Source: Candidatus Omnitrophota bacterium
GTDB taxonomy: Bacteria; Omnitrophota; Gorgyraeia; JABMRN01; RBG-13-46-9
NCBI GenBank assembly: GCA_016782445.1
Contig: JADHYM010000010.1
Location: forward strand, 1 to 38,965
Reading direction: 5' to 3'
DNA length: 38,965 nucleotides
The notes beneath the pieces are model-generated. The model had not been told where the DNA came from, searched no databases, and was given only the letters and a program-made list of their open reading frames with translations. Positions within the stretch are counted from its first letter, which is position 1, and each line of letters starts with the position of its first letter. A program made the position numbers and the translations under genes. This document shows positions 8,227 through 14,022 of this stretch, in pieces.

Positions 8227-8762
8227 GCCTTAAACCCTTTTCGTATTTCTGCAAGATGTATCCGGCGCACAGAATTAAAAAACTCAATATAATCTTTTGT
8301 CCGGTAATCGGGATAGGTCCATTCCAGGGGAACGAACGTTCCTTGCACGAACTGTAGTTCCACCTCCGCATATATGTGTGAGTCCAGGTAGATCCGATGG
8401 CTTCTCTCTTTGGTGGTGAAAAGCGTAAGGCTTGAAAGCCCTATGTATCCCGGGTCGATATTTACACGCCTTCCGGTTCTCGAGGAAAGTTTTTTTTCCA
8501 GTTTGTTTGTGTAAAGCTTTATGCGGTGGTTTTTCGAAAGAGAAACAGGTTTGCAAAAAACGATGAAAAGCCTTTTGAGCCCGCGCCCGAACTCCTTTTC
8601 GTAATACCGGGTATGGTCGAAATTAAAAATGCGGCTTTCGTTTTCTATGGGGCCGAATTTTTTTTGAAGACTCTTTTTTACGACATCAAAAAGCCGCACA
8701 TCGCCGCCTATGAGCCCTACGATTAGTTTTGCGGAAGGTTGGTTTGTTGTGGGGACGCCCAT
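8223..8762 (-). CDS. DUF4416 family protein
   Basis: 179 residues matching the DUF4416 pattern throughout: S-R-I-F-N-F-D-H-T-R-Y-Y, a central T-N-K-L-E, V-N-I-D-P-G-Y-I-G, H-R-I-Y-L and E-W-T-Y-P-D-Y. These conserved His, Asp and Tyr positions suggest an enzyme or ligand binder, but the family has no assigned function that I know of. The start lies one base after the upstream PilZ stop, and the stop shares ATGA with the hydrolase start. No signal peptide, so it should be cytoplasmic. Confidence 0.8.
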   Translation of the reverse strand: MGVPTTNQPSAKLIVGLIGGDVRLFDVVKKSLQKKFGPIENESRIFNFDHTRYYEKEFGRGLKRLFIVFCKPVSLSKNHRIKLYTNKLEKKLSSRTGRRVNIDPGYIGLSSLTLFTTKERSHRIYLDSHIYAEVELQFVQGTFVPLEWTYPDYRTKDYIEFFNSVRRIHLAEIRKGFKA

Positions 8763-8763
8763 T

Positions 8764-9147
8764 TTAAGGGGTGTTTGCTACTTGCGCTATAAAGTCGAAT
8801 AATTTTTTCTCGCCCGCGTCGTGGAATCTCGTGAATTTTATCCCGGTGTTGAAAAGTCTTCTCTCGGCATTTTTGCTTTCCTCGGCAGCCTCGGAAGACC
8901 ATGCCACTACGCCCCATGCCCTTATAAGATCGCTGTAGCCGGCAAGCTTGATCTCGAGCCTTAAGGGCATATCCTTTTTAAATTTCTCGTCCAAAAGGAG
9001 TTTTATGCCTTTTGTCGAGATGTCTACTCCTTTGGCGCTCGCGTCGTTACCGTTCAGATAATAGCGTACGGCTAGGTCTACCTCAAACCGGTCGGCGCTT
9101 CTCCTGTCGCTGCCGTCCCAGTAGCCCTTTAGCTTAACAATGCGCAT
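8764..9147 (-). CDS. Single-domain PilZ protein (PilZ-2)
   Basis: 127 residues forming one PilZ domain, the c-di-GMP receptor barrel. The binding motifs are Arg16-x3-Arg20 (RSADR) and Asp42-x-Ser44-x2-Gly47 (DISTKG), both intact. The start at 9147 has no clear ribosome site; it lies 22 bases after the stop of a possible small hydrophobic peptide. Translation may depend on coupling to upstream reading. It sits between PilZ-3 and DUF4416 in the operon led by the HIT gene. Confidence 0.87.
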   Translation of the reverse strand: MRIVKLKGYWDGSDRRSADRFEVDLAVRYYLNGNDASAKGVDISTKGIKLLLDEKFKKDMPLRLEIKLAGYSDLIRAWGVVAWSSEAAEESKNAERRLFNTGIKFTRFHDAGEKKLFDFIAQVANTP

Positions 9148-9169
9148 ATTGTTCAGTCGGATTTTCTTT

Positions 9170-9241
9170 TCATCGAAAAAAAGGCACAGCTAGTATCATG
9201 GCGAGTACCGCGACGGACAAAAGTTGAATTAAGAGGATCAT
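9170..9241 (-). CDS. Possible 23-residue single-helix peptide
   Basis: A short frame between two PilZ genes begins at an ATG (9241), five bases after the PilZ-3 stop, and ends in TGA at 9170. The product is almost wholly hydrophobic (MILLIQLLSVAV then more of the same, ending VPFFR), as expected for one membrane helix. There is no ribosome site, so it would need coupling to PilZ-3. It fills a gap otherwise unexplained in a tightly packed operon, but a frame this short can occur by chance. Confidence 0.3.
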   Translation of the reverse strand: MILLIQLLSVAVLAMILAVPFFR

Positions 9242-9246
9242 GATTT

Positions 9247-9612
9247 TTATTTGAGCTGTAAGTTTATGTAGTCCAGAAGGTCTTGCTTATCTTTTGGGGA
9301 TATATTATCGAAGAAAATCGCGACGTCATAATGCATGAATTTCCCGTCGATTATTACAGGGTGCTCCCTTACGACGACGCCCTCGGTAACGATCCTCAGC
9401 TTTTTTGACTCATTAGGCGCTTTGCCCTTGGTTTCGGGAACTACCAGCGTAACCTGTATCCTCGACAAAAGAGGTAGCTCCTTTTCGATTTTACAATAAA
9501 CTCCTGAAGCGCTTAAGTCGAGTGTTTTTGTAATGATGTTAACGTCGCCTGCCTCAACCTTTAATGAAATGCCCTCGTCTTTTATCCTGGGATATTTTCT
9601 TTTTTCGCTCAT
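9247..9612 (-). CDS. Single-domain PilZ protein (PilZ-3)
   Basis: 121 residues, one PilZ domain. Arg5-x3-Arg9 (RKYPR) and Asp32-x-Ser34-x2-Gly37 (DLSASG) are intact, so c-di-GMP binding is expected. The C-terminal half carries an insertion-like Lys/Asn-rich strand pair (TKGKAPNESKK). The start ATG follows an AAGGA site. It is the second gene of the operon begun by the HIT gene, 11 bases after its stop. Confidence 0.88.
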   Translation of the reverse strand: MSEKRKYPRIKDEGISLKVEAGDVNIITKTLDLSASGVYCKIEKELPLLSRIQVTLVVPETKGKAPNESKKLRIVTEGVVVREHPVIIDGKFMHYDVAIFFDNISPKDKQDLLDYINLQLK

Positions 9613-9623
9613 CTAATCCTTCC

Positions 9624-9968
9624 TTATCCAGGCGGCCAGGTGAATTTTCGCCCACCCAAAAGGTGCAGGTGCATGTGCAACACATCCTGCCCGGCGTCCT
9701 TGCCTGAGTTTATCACAAGCCTGTAACCCGAAGACTCTATTTTTTTGTCTTTAGCTATTTTCGAAGCGACGTAAACGAGCCTTCCGAGGAGTTCTATATT
9801 GCCTTTATCGACTTTGTTCGCGCCGGGAATGTGCTTCTTCGGGATCACGAGCACGTGCACCGGAGCCTCTTTGTTTATGTCCTCGAACGCGATTACATCG
9901 CGATCAGTATAAACGATTTTCGCCGGTAATTCCCCTGAAGAAATCTTGCAAAATATGCACTCCTGCAT
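9624..9968 (-). CDS. HIT family nucleotide hydrolase/transferase
   Basis: 114 residues with the full histidine-triad motif H-M-H-L-H followed by LLGGR, and the N-terminal C-I-F-C-K-I zinc-type signature of the HINT branch, which hydrolyses purine nucleoside phosphoramidates. A longer reading starts at 9977, but that ATG abuts the -10 box (9978-9983) and would lie upstream of the transcript start. The second Met at 9968 is therefore preferred, and the family norm of about 114 residues fits. The mRNA would be leaderless or nearly so, in line with the lack of any ribosome site. First gene of the operon running on to 3097. Confidence 0.88.
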   Translation of the reverse strand: MQECIFCKISSGELPAKIVYTDRDVIAFEDINKEAPVHVLVIPKKHIPGANKVDKGNIELLGRLVYVASKIAKDKKIESSGYRLVINSGKDAGQDVLHMHLHLLGGRKFTWPPG

Positions 9969-9977
9969 CGCTACCAT

Positions 9978-10006
9978 ATTATAAACATATAATTATGCTA
10001 TTGCAA
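9978..10006 (-). promoter_or_regulatory. Sigma70-like promoter of the HIT/PilZ/AmrS operon
   Basis: On the minus strand TTGCAA (10001-10006) and a consensus TATAAT (9978-9983) have a 17-base spacer. The expected start point is about 9970-9972, only two to four bases before the ATG at 9968. No Shine-Dalgarno sequence fits between them. Confidence 0.72.
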
Positions 10007-10109
10007 TACAATTTTTCTCCGGCTGCATGACAGGCGCCCTTTCGGCGACCTGAATAATAAGAAGTTTCCGGGCAGTGCTTCCGCTCGTCGCTCCCTCGGA
10101 GGATAGGTG

Positions 10110-10160
10110 CCCCTAGCAGTCTGTATGAAAAATGTGGAGTTAGGGACTTCCTTCGGTCGC
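10110..10160. repeat. Hairpin repeat, second family (copy 1)
   Basis: CCCTAGC ... GTTAGGG arms flank GCAGTCTGTAT and are followed by CTTCCTTCGGTCG. The same layout occurs at 12128-12177 with arms CCCTCGC ... GCGAGGG. One base pair differs by a compensatory change (C-G to A-T), and a second pair survives as G-T. Confidence 0.6.
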
Positions 10161-10191
10161 CCCTCGCTCACTCTTCAAAAAATGGACTGTT

Positions 10192-10327
10192 AGGCTTCCG
10201 AGGCGCGCCTGCCGAGCGGCGAACTTTTGCGCCGAATTCGTATTGTTTACACCCTCGCCAGCGACCTTTTGATATCTTTATAACAATATATGGGGTGAGC
10301 AGCGAGGTAGGCGCGGTTCGGAAGCTT
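10192..10327. repeat. Dispersed repeat copy B (136 bases)
   Basis: Begins AGGCTTCCGA (one change from copy A) and ends TCGGAAGCTT. It is otherwise nearly identical to copy A apart from the segment around 10271-10290. It lacks the 33-base left flank shared by copies A and C, so that flank is not obligatory. Same orientation as the other two copies. Confidence 0.88.
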
Positions 10328-10418
10328 GCACGTAAGCTGCGAGACAGGCATGGCATGGACGTCTACACGGAAGACATAAGCCATGAGATAGGTGCAGTTC
10401 GGAAACTTGAGGAGAGGG

Positions 10419-10775
10419 CTATTTTTTTTCTTGGGCGCCGGCTGCTTCTTCGGCAGCTTTTTTAGTCGATTTTTTCCAGCATCCCTTAGTGCAGAAAAAT
10501 TTGCCGTTGCGATAATACCAGAAGTTTTTTATGTCTTTATTGCACGAGACACAATTTTTTGGGCGCTGTTTTTTTTCTTCGGGTTTCGCTTCCTCGGGTT
10601 TCTTTTCTTCTGCTTTTTTCGCCGGTGCCGGGGGAGCGCTTTCCGGATTTTTAGCAGGCTTTTCTTTTGCAGCCTCTTTCGGAGCTTCTTTTGGCGCTTC
10701 TTTCGGCGAGGTTTCTTTTATCTCGTTCGGCTTCTTCTCTGGTTCGTTTTGGTTTTCTTTTTTTTCTTCGTTCAT
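10419..10775 (-). CDS. Lys/Ala/Pro/Glu-rich protein with C-terminal zinc-ribbon-like motif
   Basis: 118 residues starting at the ATG (10775) that shares ATGA with the PilZ-4 stop. The first 70 residues are low complexity, with repeated KEAP-like units and runs of Lys, Glu, Ala and Pro, and are probably disordered. Residues from about 74 hold a compact motif with Cys-x2-Cys (NCVSCNK) and, after an aromatic stretch (FWYYRNGKFFC), Cys-x3-Cys (CTKGC). This is a plausible treble-clef or MYND-like zinc site. I do not recognise the family. Longer readings begin inside PilZ-4 and are rejected. Cytoplasmic, function unknown. Confidence 0.65.
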   Translation of the reverse strand: MNEEKKENQNEPEKKPNEIKETSPKEAPKEAPKEAAKEKPAKNPESAPPAPAKKAEEKKPEEAKPEEKKQRPKNCVSCNKDIKNFWYYRNGKFFCTKGCWKKSTKKAAEEAAGAQEKK

Positions 10776-11113
10776 AGTTTTGATCCTATCCAATTTTTGT
10801 AAAGGTACTCCAGGACCTTTGCCTTGTCGCGAGGGGCGATTTTTGTAAACCGCACACCTGAGGTCGTACCGTCCGTAATTTCTTTTGACCAGCATACCTC
10901 GCCCGCGGCAAAAACAGGAATGTTGTCGCCCGGTATGCTGAACTCAATATTCAAGGGCGAGCCTTTTTCCAGTTTCTCATGCGAGAAAAGCCGGGCCCCT
11001 TCCCTGGAGAGATCTGTCACTTTTGTTTGGAACCTAGTAAGGGATTTTTCTACCGAGCTGCAGAAAATGCTCAAACTCGTATTGAATCTTACGTGCCTTC
11101 GCCTTTCAGTCAT
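10772..11113 (-). CDS. Single-domain PilZ protein (PilZ-4)
   Basis: 113 residues, one PilZ domain with Arg5-x3-Arg9 (RRHVR) and Asp34-x-Ser36-x2-Gly39 (DLSREG) intact. A longer frame reaches 11194 across the terminator hairpin, but the ATG at 11113 has GGGAG five bases upstream and gives the standard N-terminal RRR start. A CTGCCGGCAG palindrome (11127-11136) lies directly upstream of this ribosome site. The stop overlaps the start of the zinc-ribbon gene, so the two are co-translated. Confidence 0.87.
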   Translation of the reverse strand: MTERRRHVRFNTSLSIFCSSVEKSLTRFQTKVTDLSREGARLFSHEKLEKGSPLNIEFSIPGDNIPVFAAGEVCWSKEITDGTTSGVRFTKIAPRDKAKVLEYLYKNWIGSKL

Positions 11114-11165
11114 CCCTTCTCCCTGCCTGCCGGCAGCCTTAATTAAACACCGAAAAAAGTGAACG

Positions 11166-11206
11166 AAAAAAAGAGGAACAGATTTATCATCCATTCCTCT
11201 TTTTTT
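11166..11206 (-). terminator. Rho-independent terminator after the TIGR04073-like gene
   Basis: A stem of GAGGAA with TTCCTC extended by A and T runs (13 pairs, loop about 15 bases) is followed by a T tract on either strand. On the minus strand it ends the gene at 11233-11553, 27 bases after its stop. Confidence 0.75.
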
Positions 11207-11232
11207 GCTATCAAGTAAGAAAAATCCTAGAT

Positions 11233-11553
11233 CTATTCGCTGAATACATATTCCGGCTCAAGCACTGGTGCATACTCTTCGGGGATCGGGAATGGGAATG
11301 TCACGGTTTCATAGATACCGGCTCCCGTTCTCACTATCGTCATTCCGACGCCCTTCGCGAGGCCTATCGTCAAGCCAGAAAATACATTGTCCTCAACGCT
11401 TGTGTCGTAAATATTCTTTGGTAATTCTACCCATCCTGTTACTATGTTCGCAAGACCGCGCATAAGTTTCTTGCCCGGGTCCTGAGCATAACAGGCTGTC
11501 GCTATACCGACTATCGCTACTATAGCAACAAACATAATTATACCTTTCTTCAT
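11233..11553 (-). CDS. Secreted TIGR04073-like protein ('exosortase system-associated')
   Basis: 106 residues with an N-terminal signal sequence (about 1-24; either cleavage after C-Y-A or lipidation at Cys21 is possible). The mature part carries the pattern K-L-x-R-G-L-A-N-I-V-T-G-W-V-E-L-P-K-N-I-Y, then a Gly-rich membrane-like helix (GLAKGVGMTIVRTGAG) and a TFPFPIPEEY ... LEPEYVF end, which I recognise as the TIGR04073 family. No exosortase is in the window, and the role is unknown. Strong AGGAGGTG ribosome site, own promoter and own terminator, so it is a monocistronic and probably well-expressed gene. Confidence 0.78.
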   Translation of the reverse strand: MKKGIIMFVAIVAIVGIATACYAQDPGKKLMRGLANIVTGWVELPKNIYDTSVEDNVFSGLTIGLAKGVGMTIVRTGAGIYETVTFPFPIPEEYAPVLEPEYVFSE

Positions 11554-11595
11554 TTCTTTTTCACCTCCTTTTTGTTTTAGAATCTATTTATGCAA

Positions 11596-11624
11596 AGTAT
11601 ATCATATGTAAATTTCTTTGTCAA
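11596..11624 (-). promoter_or_regulatory. Strong sigma70-like promoter of the TIGR04073-like gene
   Basis: Minus-strand TTGACA (11619-11624) and TATACT (11596-11601) with a 17-base spacer, the closest match to consensus in the window. The leader is about 35 bases long and contains the AGGAGGTG site. Confidence 0.8.
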
Positions 11625-11667
11625 CCCCGTTAGAGAAGATTTTTAGAGAAGATTTTCTCTAACGGGG
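11625..11667. promoter_or_regulatory. 13-base-pair hairpin abutting the -35 box
   Basis: CCCCGTTAGAGAA and TTCTCTAACGGGG form a perfect 13-base inverted repeat whose left arm begins one base beyond the -35 of the TIGR04073-like promoter. The loop repeats TAGAGAAGATTTT. It lies just after the PilZ-5 stop but has no clean U tract, so it could be a terminator variant, an mRNA 3' stabiliser or a protein site. Confidence 0.55.
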
Positions 11668-11675
11668 TCAAGGGC

Positions 11676-12047
11676 TCAAGAGGCACTTTTTTTGATAAGA
11701 GTGCCAATGATAGCGGATATTCTTTTGCGGTCCTCTTCTTTAATATCGATAAATTCGATGCCTGTATCGTACATCTCTTTTGACTTCTCCCCTATCTCTC
11801 TTTTTTTGACCACCCATACGACTGTACCGGTGCAAGCGATCCTTGTACCTGTCTTATCCTCAATATCAAGCTCCAGGCTTACACCCTGAAAAAGGCCGAG
11901 GTTTTCTTCAACGACCACGCATATGCCGCCGGAGCCCAGATTTTCCGTATGTGTTGCAAACGGGCGTGACTTCTCGTTTTTCCTTATATGAATGAGGCAC
12001 TTATAATGCGCTCGCGGAAATCTTCTTCTGTCAATTCCGTCCCACAT
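11676..12047 (-). CDS. Single-domain PilZ protein with altered second motif (PilZ-5)
   Basis: 123 residues. Arg8-x3-Arg12 (RRFPR) is intact, but the second motif reads Asn36-Leu-Gly38-Ser-Gly-Gly41, with Gly in place of the usual Ser38, so ligand binding may be altered. The ATG at 12047 is set by an AAGGAG site six bases upstream; a longer frame to 12146 crosses the promoter and is rejected. It is transcribed from its own promoter, divergently from gspA, and ends at the 11625-11667 hairpin. Confidence 0.85.
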   Translation of the reverse strand: MWDGIDRRRFPRAHYKCLIHIRKNEKSRPFATHTENLGSGGICVVVEENLGLFQGVSLELDIEDKTGTRIACTGTVVWVVKKREIGEKSKEMYDTGIEFIDIKEEDRKRISAIIGTLIKKSAS

Positions 12048-12067
12048 CTTGATCTCCTTCTTGAGTA

Positions 12068-12096
12068 AGTATATATAACGATTAGGGTAAATGCAA
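12068..12096 (-). promoter_or_regulatory. Sigma70-like promoter of PilZ-5
   Basis: Minus-strand TTGCAT (12091-12096) and TATACT (12068-12073) with a 17-base spacer; the AAGGAG site and ATG follow about 20 bases later. Confidence 0.68.
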
Positions 12097-12290
12097 GTAA
12101 AATTCTGTTTTCGTCGATCGGTTGCGTCCCTCGCAGTCTGTATCATTTTTTGCGGTGCGAGGGACTCCCTTCGGTCGTAGCTGGAATCGTTATACGGTGA
12201 CCGTTAGACGGTACGTTTAACGTACAACGCATGACGTTTCGAGCTACGACACCGTTCAGCGTTTCACGCCTACCTCGGAAGTATTTTTGC
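12097..12290. repeat. Structured divergent intergenic region between PilZ-5 and gspA
   Basis: No gene is supported here. Contents: the second-family hairpin GTCCCTCGCA / TGCGAGGGAC (12126-12135 and 12156-12165) with the shared CTTCGGTCG tail; a longer inverted pair GTCGTAGCT / AGCTACGAC (about 12174-12250) enclosing a GTACGT-TTA-ACGTAC hairpin and several ACGGT/ACCGT words; and CGCCTACCTCG (about 12268-12278), which also occurs near the right end of the 136-base repeat. Confidence 0.6.
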
Positions 12291-12319
12291 TTTACATTTA
12301 AGTGTGCGTCACCTATAAT
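12291..12319 (+). promoter_or_regulatory. Sigma70-like promoter of gspA-gspB
   Basis: TTTACA (12291-12296) and a consensus TATAAT (12314-12319) with a 17-base spacer. The expected start near 12326 leaves a leader of only about 15 bases with no Shine-Dalgarno sequence before the ATG at 12341. Confidence 0.72.
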
Positions 12320-12340
12320 ATAAAGCACTAACCAAAAGCT

Positions 12341-13168
12341 ATGTATTTAGACTACTACAAACTAAAAGAAAATCCGTTCAACGTAACGAGCGATCCTAGC
12401 TTTCTTTTTCTGGGCCATGCCCATAAGGAGGCGCTTTCGCATCTTCTTTACGGGATAAAGGAAAAGAAAGGCTTTCTTGAAATAACCGGTGAAATAGGAG
12501 CGGGCAAAACTACTTTATGCAAGGCACTTCTCAAAAAGCTGGACCCGGGCACAAAAACCGCGTTTATACTCAACTCGAACCTTTCCGAAATGCAGCTTTT
12601 GCAGGCGATTCTCGAGGATTTTGGCATAACGGTTCAGAAGAAAAGCAAAATATCGTTTTTCAAGGGGCTAAACGATTTTTTGCTGGAGGAATGCAGGAAA
12701 AATTCTAACGCCGTTCTCATTCTTGATGAGGCGCAAAATATAAAATCCTCGACTCTTGAAGGGATACGCCTTCTCTCCAATCTCGAAACGGACAAGGAAA
12801 AGCTTTTTCAAATCGTGCTGGTCGGACAACCCGAGCTTCGCGAAAAACTGAATTCTCCCGAGCTTGCACAGCTCAGGCAGAGAATCGCTGTCCGGTATCA
12901 CGTGAATCCGCTGGAAAAAGATGAGGTGCGTCAGTATATACTTCACCGGTTGAGTGTCGCGGGCGGAGCAGGCGATATAATATTTACAGATGAAGCGATA
13001 GAAAAAATCTTCGAATACTCCGGCGGCATACCGCGGCTTATAAACCTTGCGTGCGACAAGGCTCTCCTGGCGGGGTTCGTTGCTGAAACAAGATCCATCA
13101 ATCGCGATATTGTTGAAAAAAGCGTTTGCGAACTGGAAGGTAAGCCCGCTGAAGTCGTAAGGGTATGA
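12341..13168 (+). CDS. gspA: GspA/ExeA-type AAA+ ATPase
   Basis: 275-residue AAA+ ATPase. The N-terminus Y-x-L-K-E-N-P-F-N-V-T-S-D-P is the ExeA/GspA signature. Walker A is G-E-I-G-A-G-K-T-T (residues 50-58) and Walker B VLILDE (125-130), with a sensor-type GQPELREKL segment and a C-terminal GGIPRLIN helix. In type II secretion, GspA works with GspB to place the secretin through the peptidoglycan layer. The C-terminal peptidoglycan-binding part of long ExeA proteins is absent, leaving only the ATPase core. It shares ATGA with gspB. These are the only plus-strand genes here, and no other secretion gene is nearby. Confidence 0.82.
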   Translation: MYLDYYKLKENPFNVTSDPSFLFLGHAHKEALSHLLYGIKEKKGFLEITGEIGAGKTTLCKALLKKLDPGTKTAFILNSNLSEMQLLQAILEDFGITVQKKSKISFFKGLNDFLLEECRKNSNAVLILDEAQNIKSSTLEGIRLLSNLETDKEKLFQIVLVGQPELREKLNSPELAQLRQRIAVRYHVNPLEKDEVRQYILHRLSVAGGAGDIIFTDEAIEKIFEYSGGIPRLINLACDKALLAGFVAETRSINRDIVEKSVCELEGKPAEVVRV

Positions 13169-13635
13169 GTACGATAGTCGAAGCGCTTAAAAAGATACAG
13201 CGCGCGCCCGAATCCCAGCTTGCCCCTCCCGCGAAGCATTCTGAGCCGGCAAGATCCGTAGATGTCCGAAAGGGGCCGGTCTTGCTTATCGTTTTCGTTT
13301 TGTTTTCCGCGAGCGTTTTAGGTTATTTTCTATATCAGCGTTCGCGGCCCGTAGTGCATGAGCCGGCCGCGGCGGAGCATCCCGCCTTCGTCCTTCCCGC
13401 CGAGACTATATCCCAAGAACCGGAAAGCCCCAAAAGAACTTCGGTTGAGACGTTTTACAACCCGTTAAGTTTGAGCGGAATTATGTACCTTAAGGGAAAG
13501 CCGCGCGCAATCATAAATAACCGCGTATTAACGGAGGGCGATACGCTAGAGGGTTTTACGATTTTGAAAATCGGAATAGATTCAGTGAAAGTGGAGTCTT
13601 CCGAGGGTGTAAGCACGGTCCGCCTGACGCGATAA
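13165..13635 (+). CDS. gspB: GspB-like membrane protein
   Basis: 156 residues with the layout of GspB: an N-terminal cytoplasmic S-T-I-V-E-A-L-K-K motif, a single membrane helix (about 38-57), a Pro/Ala/Glu-rich periplasmic linker, and a C-terminal domain (about 102-156) containing LSGIMYLKGKPRAIINNRVL and a GDTLEGF turn, as in the PilP/GspC-like homology region. It overlaps gspA by four bases, which supports an ATPase plus anchor pair. It converges on the thioesterase gene with only three bases between the stops and no terminator. The alternative of a generic pilus-assembly accessory cannot be excluded. Confidence 0.7.
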   Translation: MSTIVEALKKIQRAPESQLAPPAKHSEPARSVDVRKGPVLLIVFVLFSASVLGYFLYQRSRPVVHEPAAAEHPAFVLPAETISQEPESPKRTSVETFYNPLSLSGIMYLKGKPRAIINNRVLTEGDTLEGFTILKIGIDSVKVESSEGVSTVRLTR

Positions 13636-13638
13636 CGC

Positions 13639-14022
13639 CTATTCGAGCGCCTTTCGTACCTCTTCCGGAATTTTTATGGGTTTTTTGTCCGCGTTCGTGA
13701 ATACGTGTGCTGTCTCGCCCAGGGCAACGAGCGTAGAGCCCTTTTTAATCGTATAGGAAAAAGTTAAACTCGTGTTCCGCATATCCTTTATACCGGTTTC
13801 GACGGTTATGGAATCATCGTAGGTAACCGGTGATTTGTAGGTGCATTGCGCGCTTATCACCATAAAGCGCACATTTTTTTCTTCCTCCATCCGGCGATAG
13901 GATAAACCGATTTTTCTAAAAAACTCCGTACGCGCGACTTCGAACCACACGAAATACTTCCCGTAATAGGCAACGCCCATTCTGTCGGTTTCTTCGTAGC
14001 GGACTCTTATAGTTATTTTCAT
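13639..14022 (-). CDS. YbgC/4HBT-type acyl-CoA thioesterase
   Basis: 127-residue single hotdog-fold protein. The N-terminal signature R-Y-E-E-T-D-R-M-G-V-A-Y-Y-G-K-Y, with catalytic Asp13, and W-F-E-V-A-R-T-E are those of the YbgC/FadM branch, which hydrolyses short-chain acyl-CoA or related thioesters. Its ATG immediately follows the stop of the GNAT gene. No tol-pal genes are adjacent, so the usual YbgC context is missing. Substrate not predictable. Confidence 0.85.
   Translation of the reverse strand: MKITIRVRYEETDRMGVAYYGKYFVWFEVARTEFFRKIGLSYRRMEEEKNVRFMVISAQCTYKSPVTYDDSITVETGIKDMRNTSLTFSYTIKKGSTLVALGETAHVFTNADKKPIKIPEEVRKALE

Larger units (their letters stand above)
10062..10408. repeat. 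Outer inverted-end element enclosing repeat copy B
   Basis: AAGTTTCCG at 10062-10070 is the exact complement of CGGAAACTT at 10400-10408. The right end (10385-10408) matches the right end of the 136-base repeat at about 20 of 24 positions, so it looks like a diverged older member. Copy B lies inside it. This is most of the 450-base gap between the HIT and zinc-ribbon genes; no gene is supported there. Confidence 0.6.

Noticed and set aside
10392-10802. Plus-strand frame rich in Phe, Ser and Gly
   Set aside because: Phe-rich runs are the complement of the Lys/Glu-rich codons of the zinc-ribbon gene on the other strand, which has a supported start.
12143-12328. Minus-strand frame of 61 residues in the PilZ-5/gspA gap
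   Set aside because: It lies across inverted repeats and the gspA promoter, has no ribosome site and shows no protein-like pattern.
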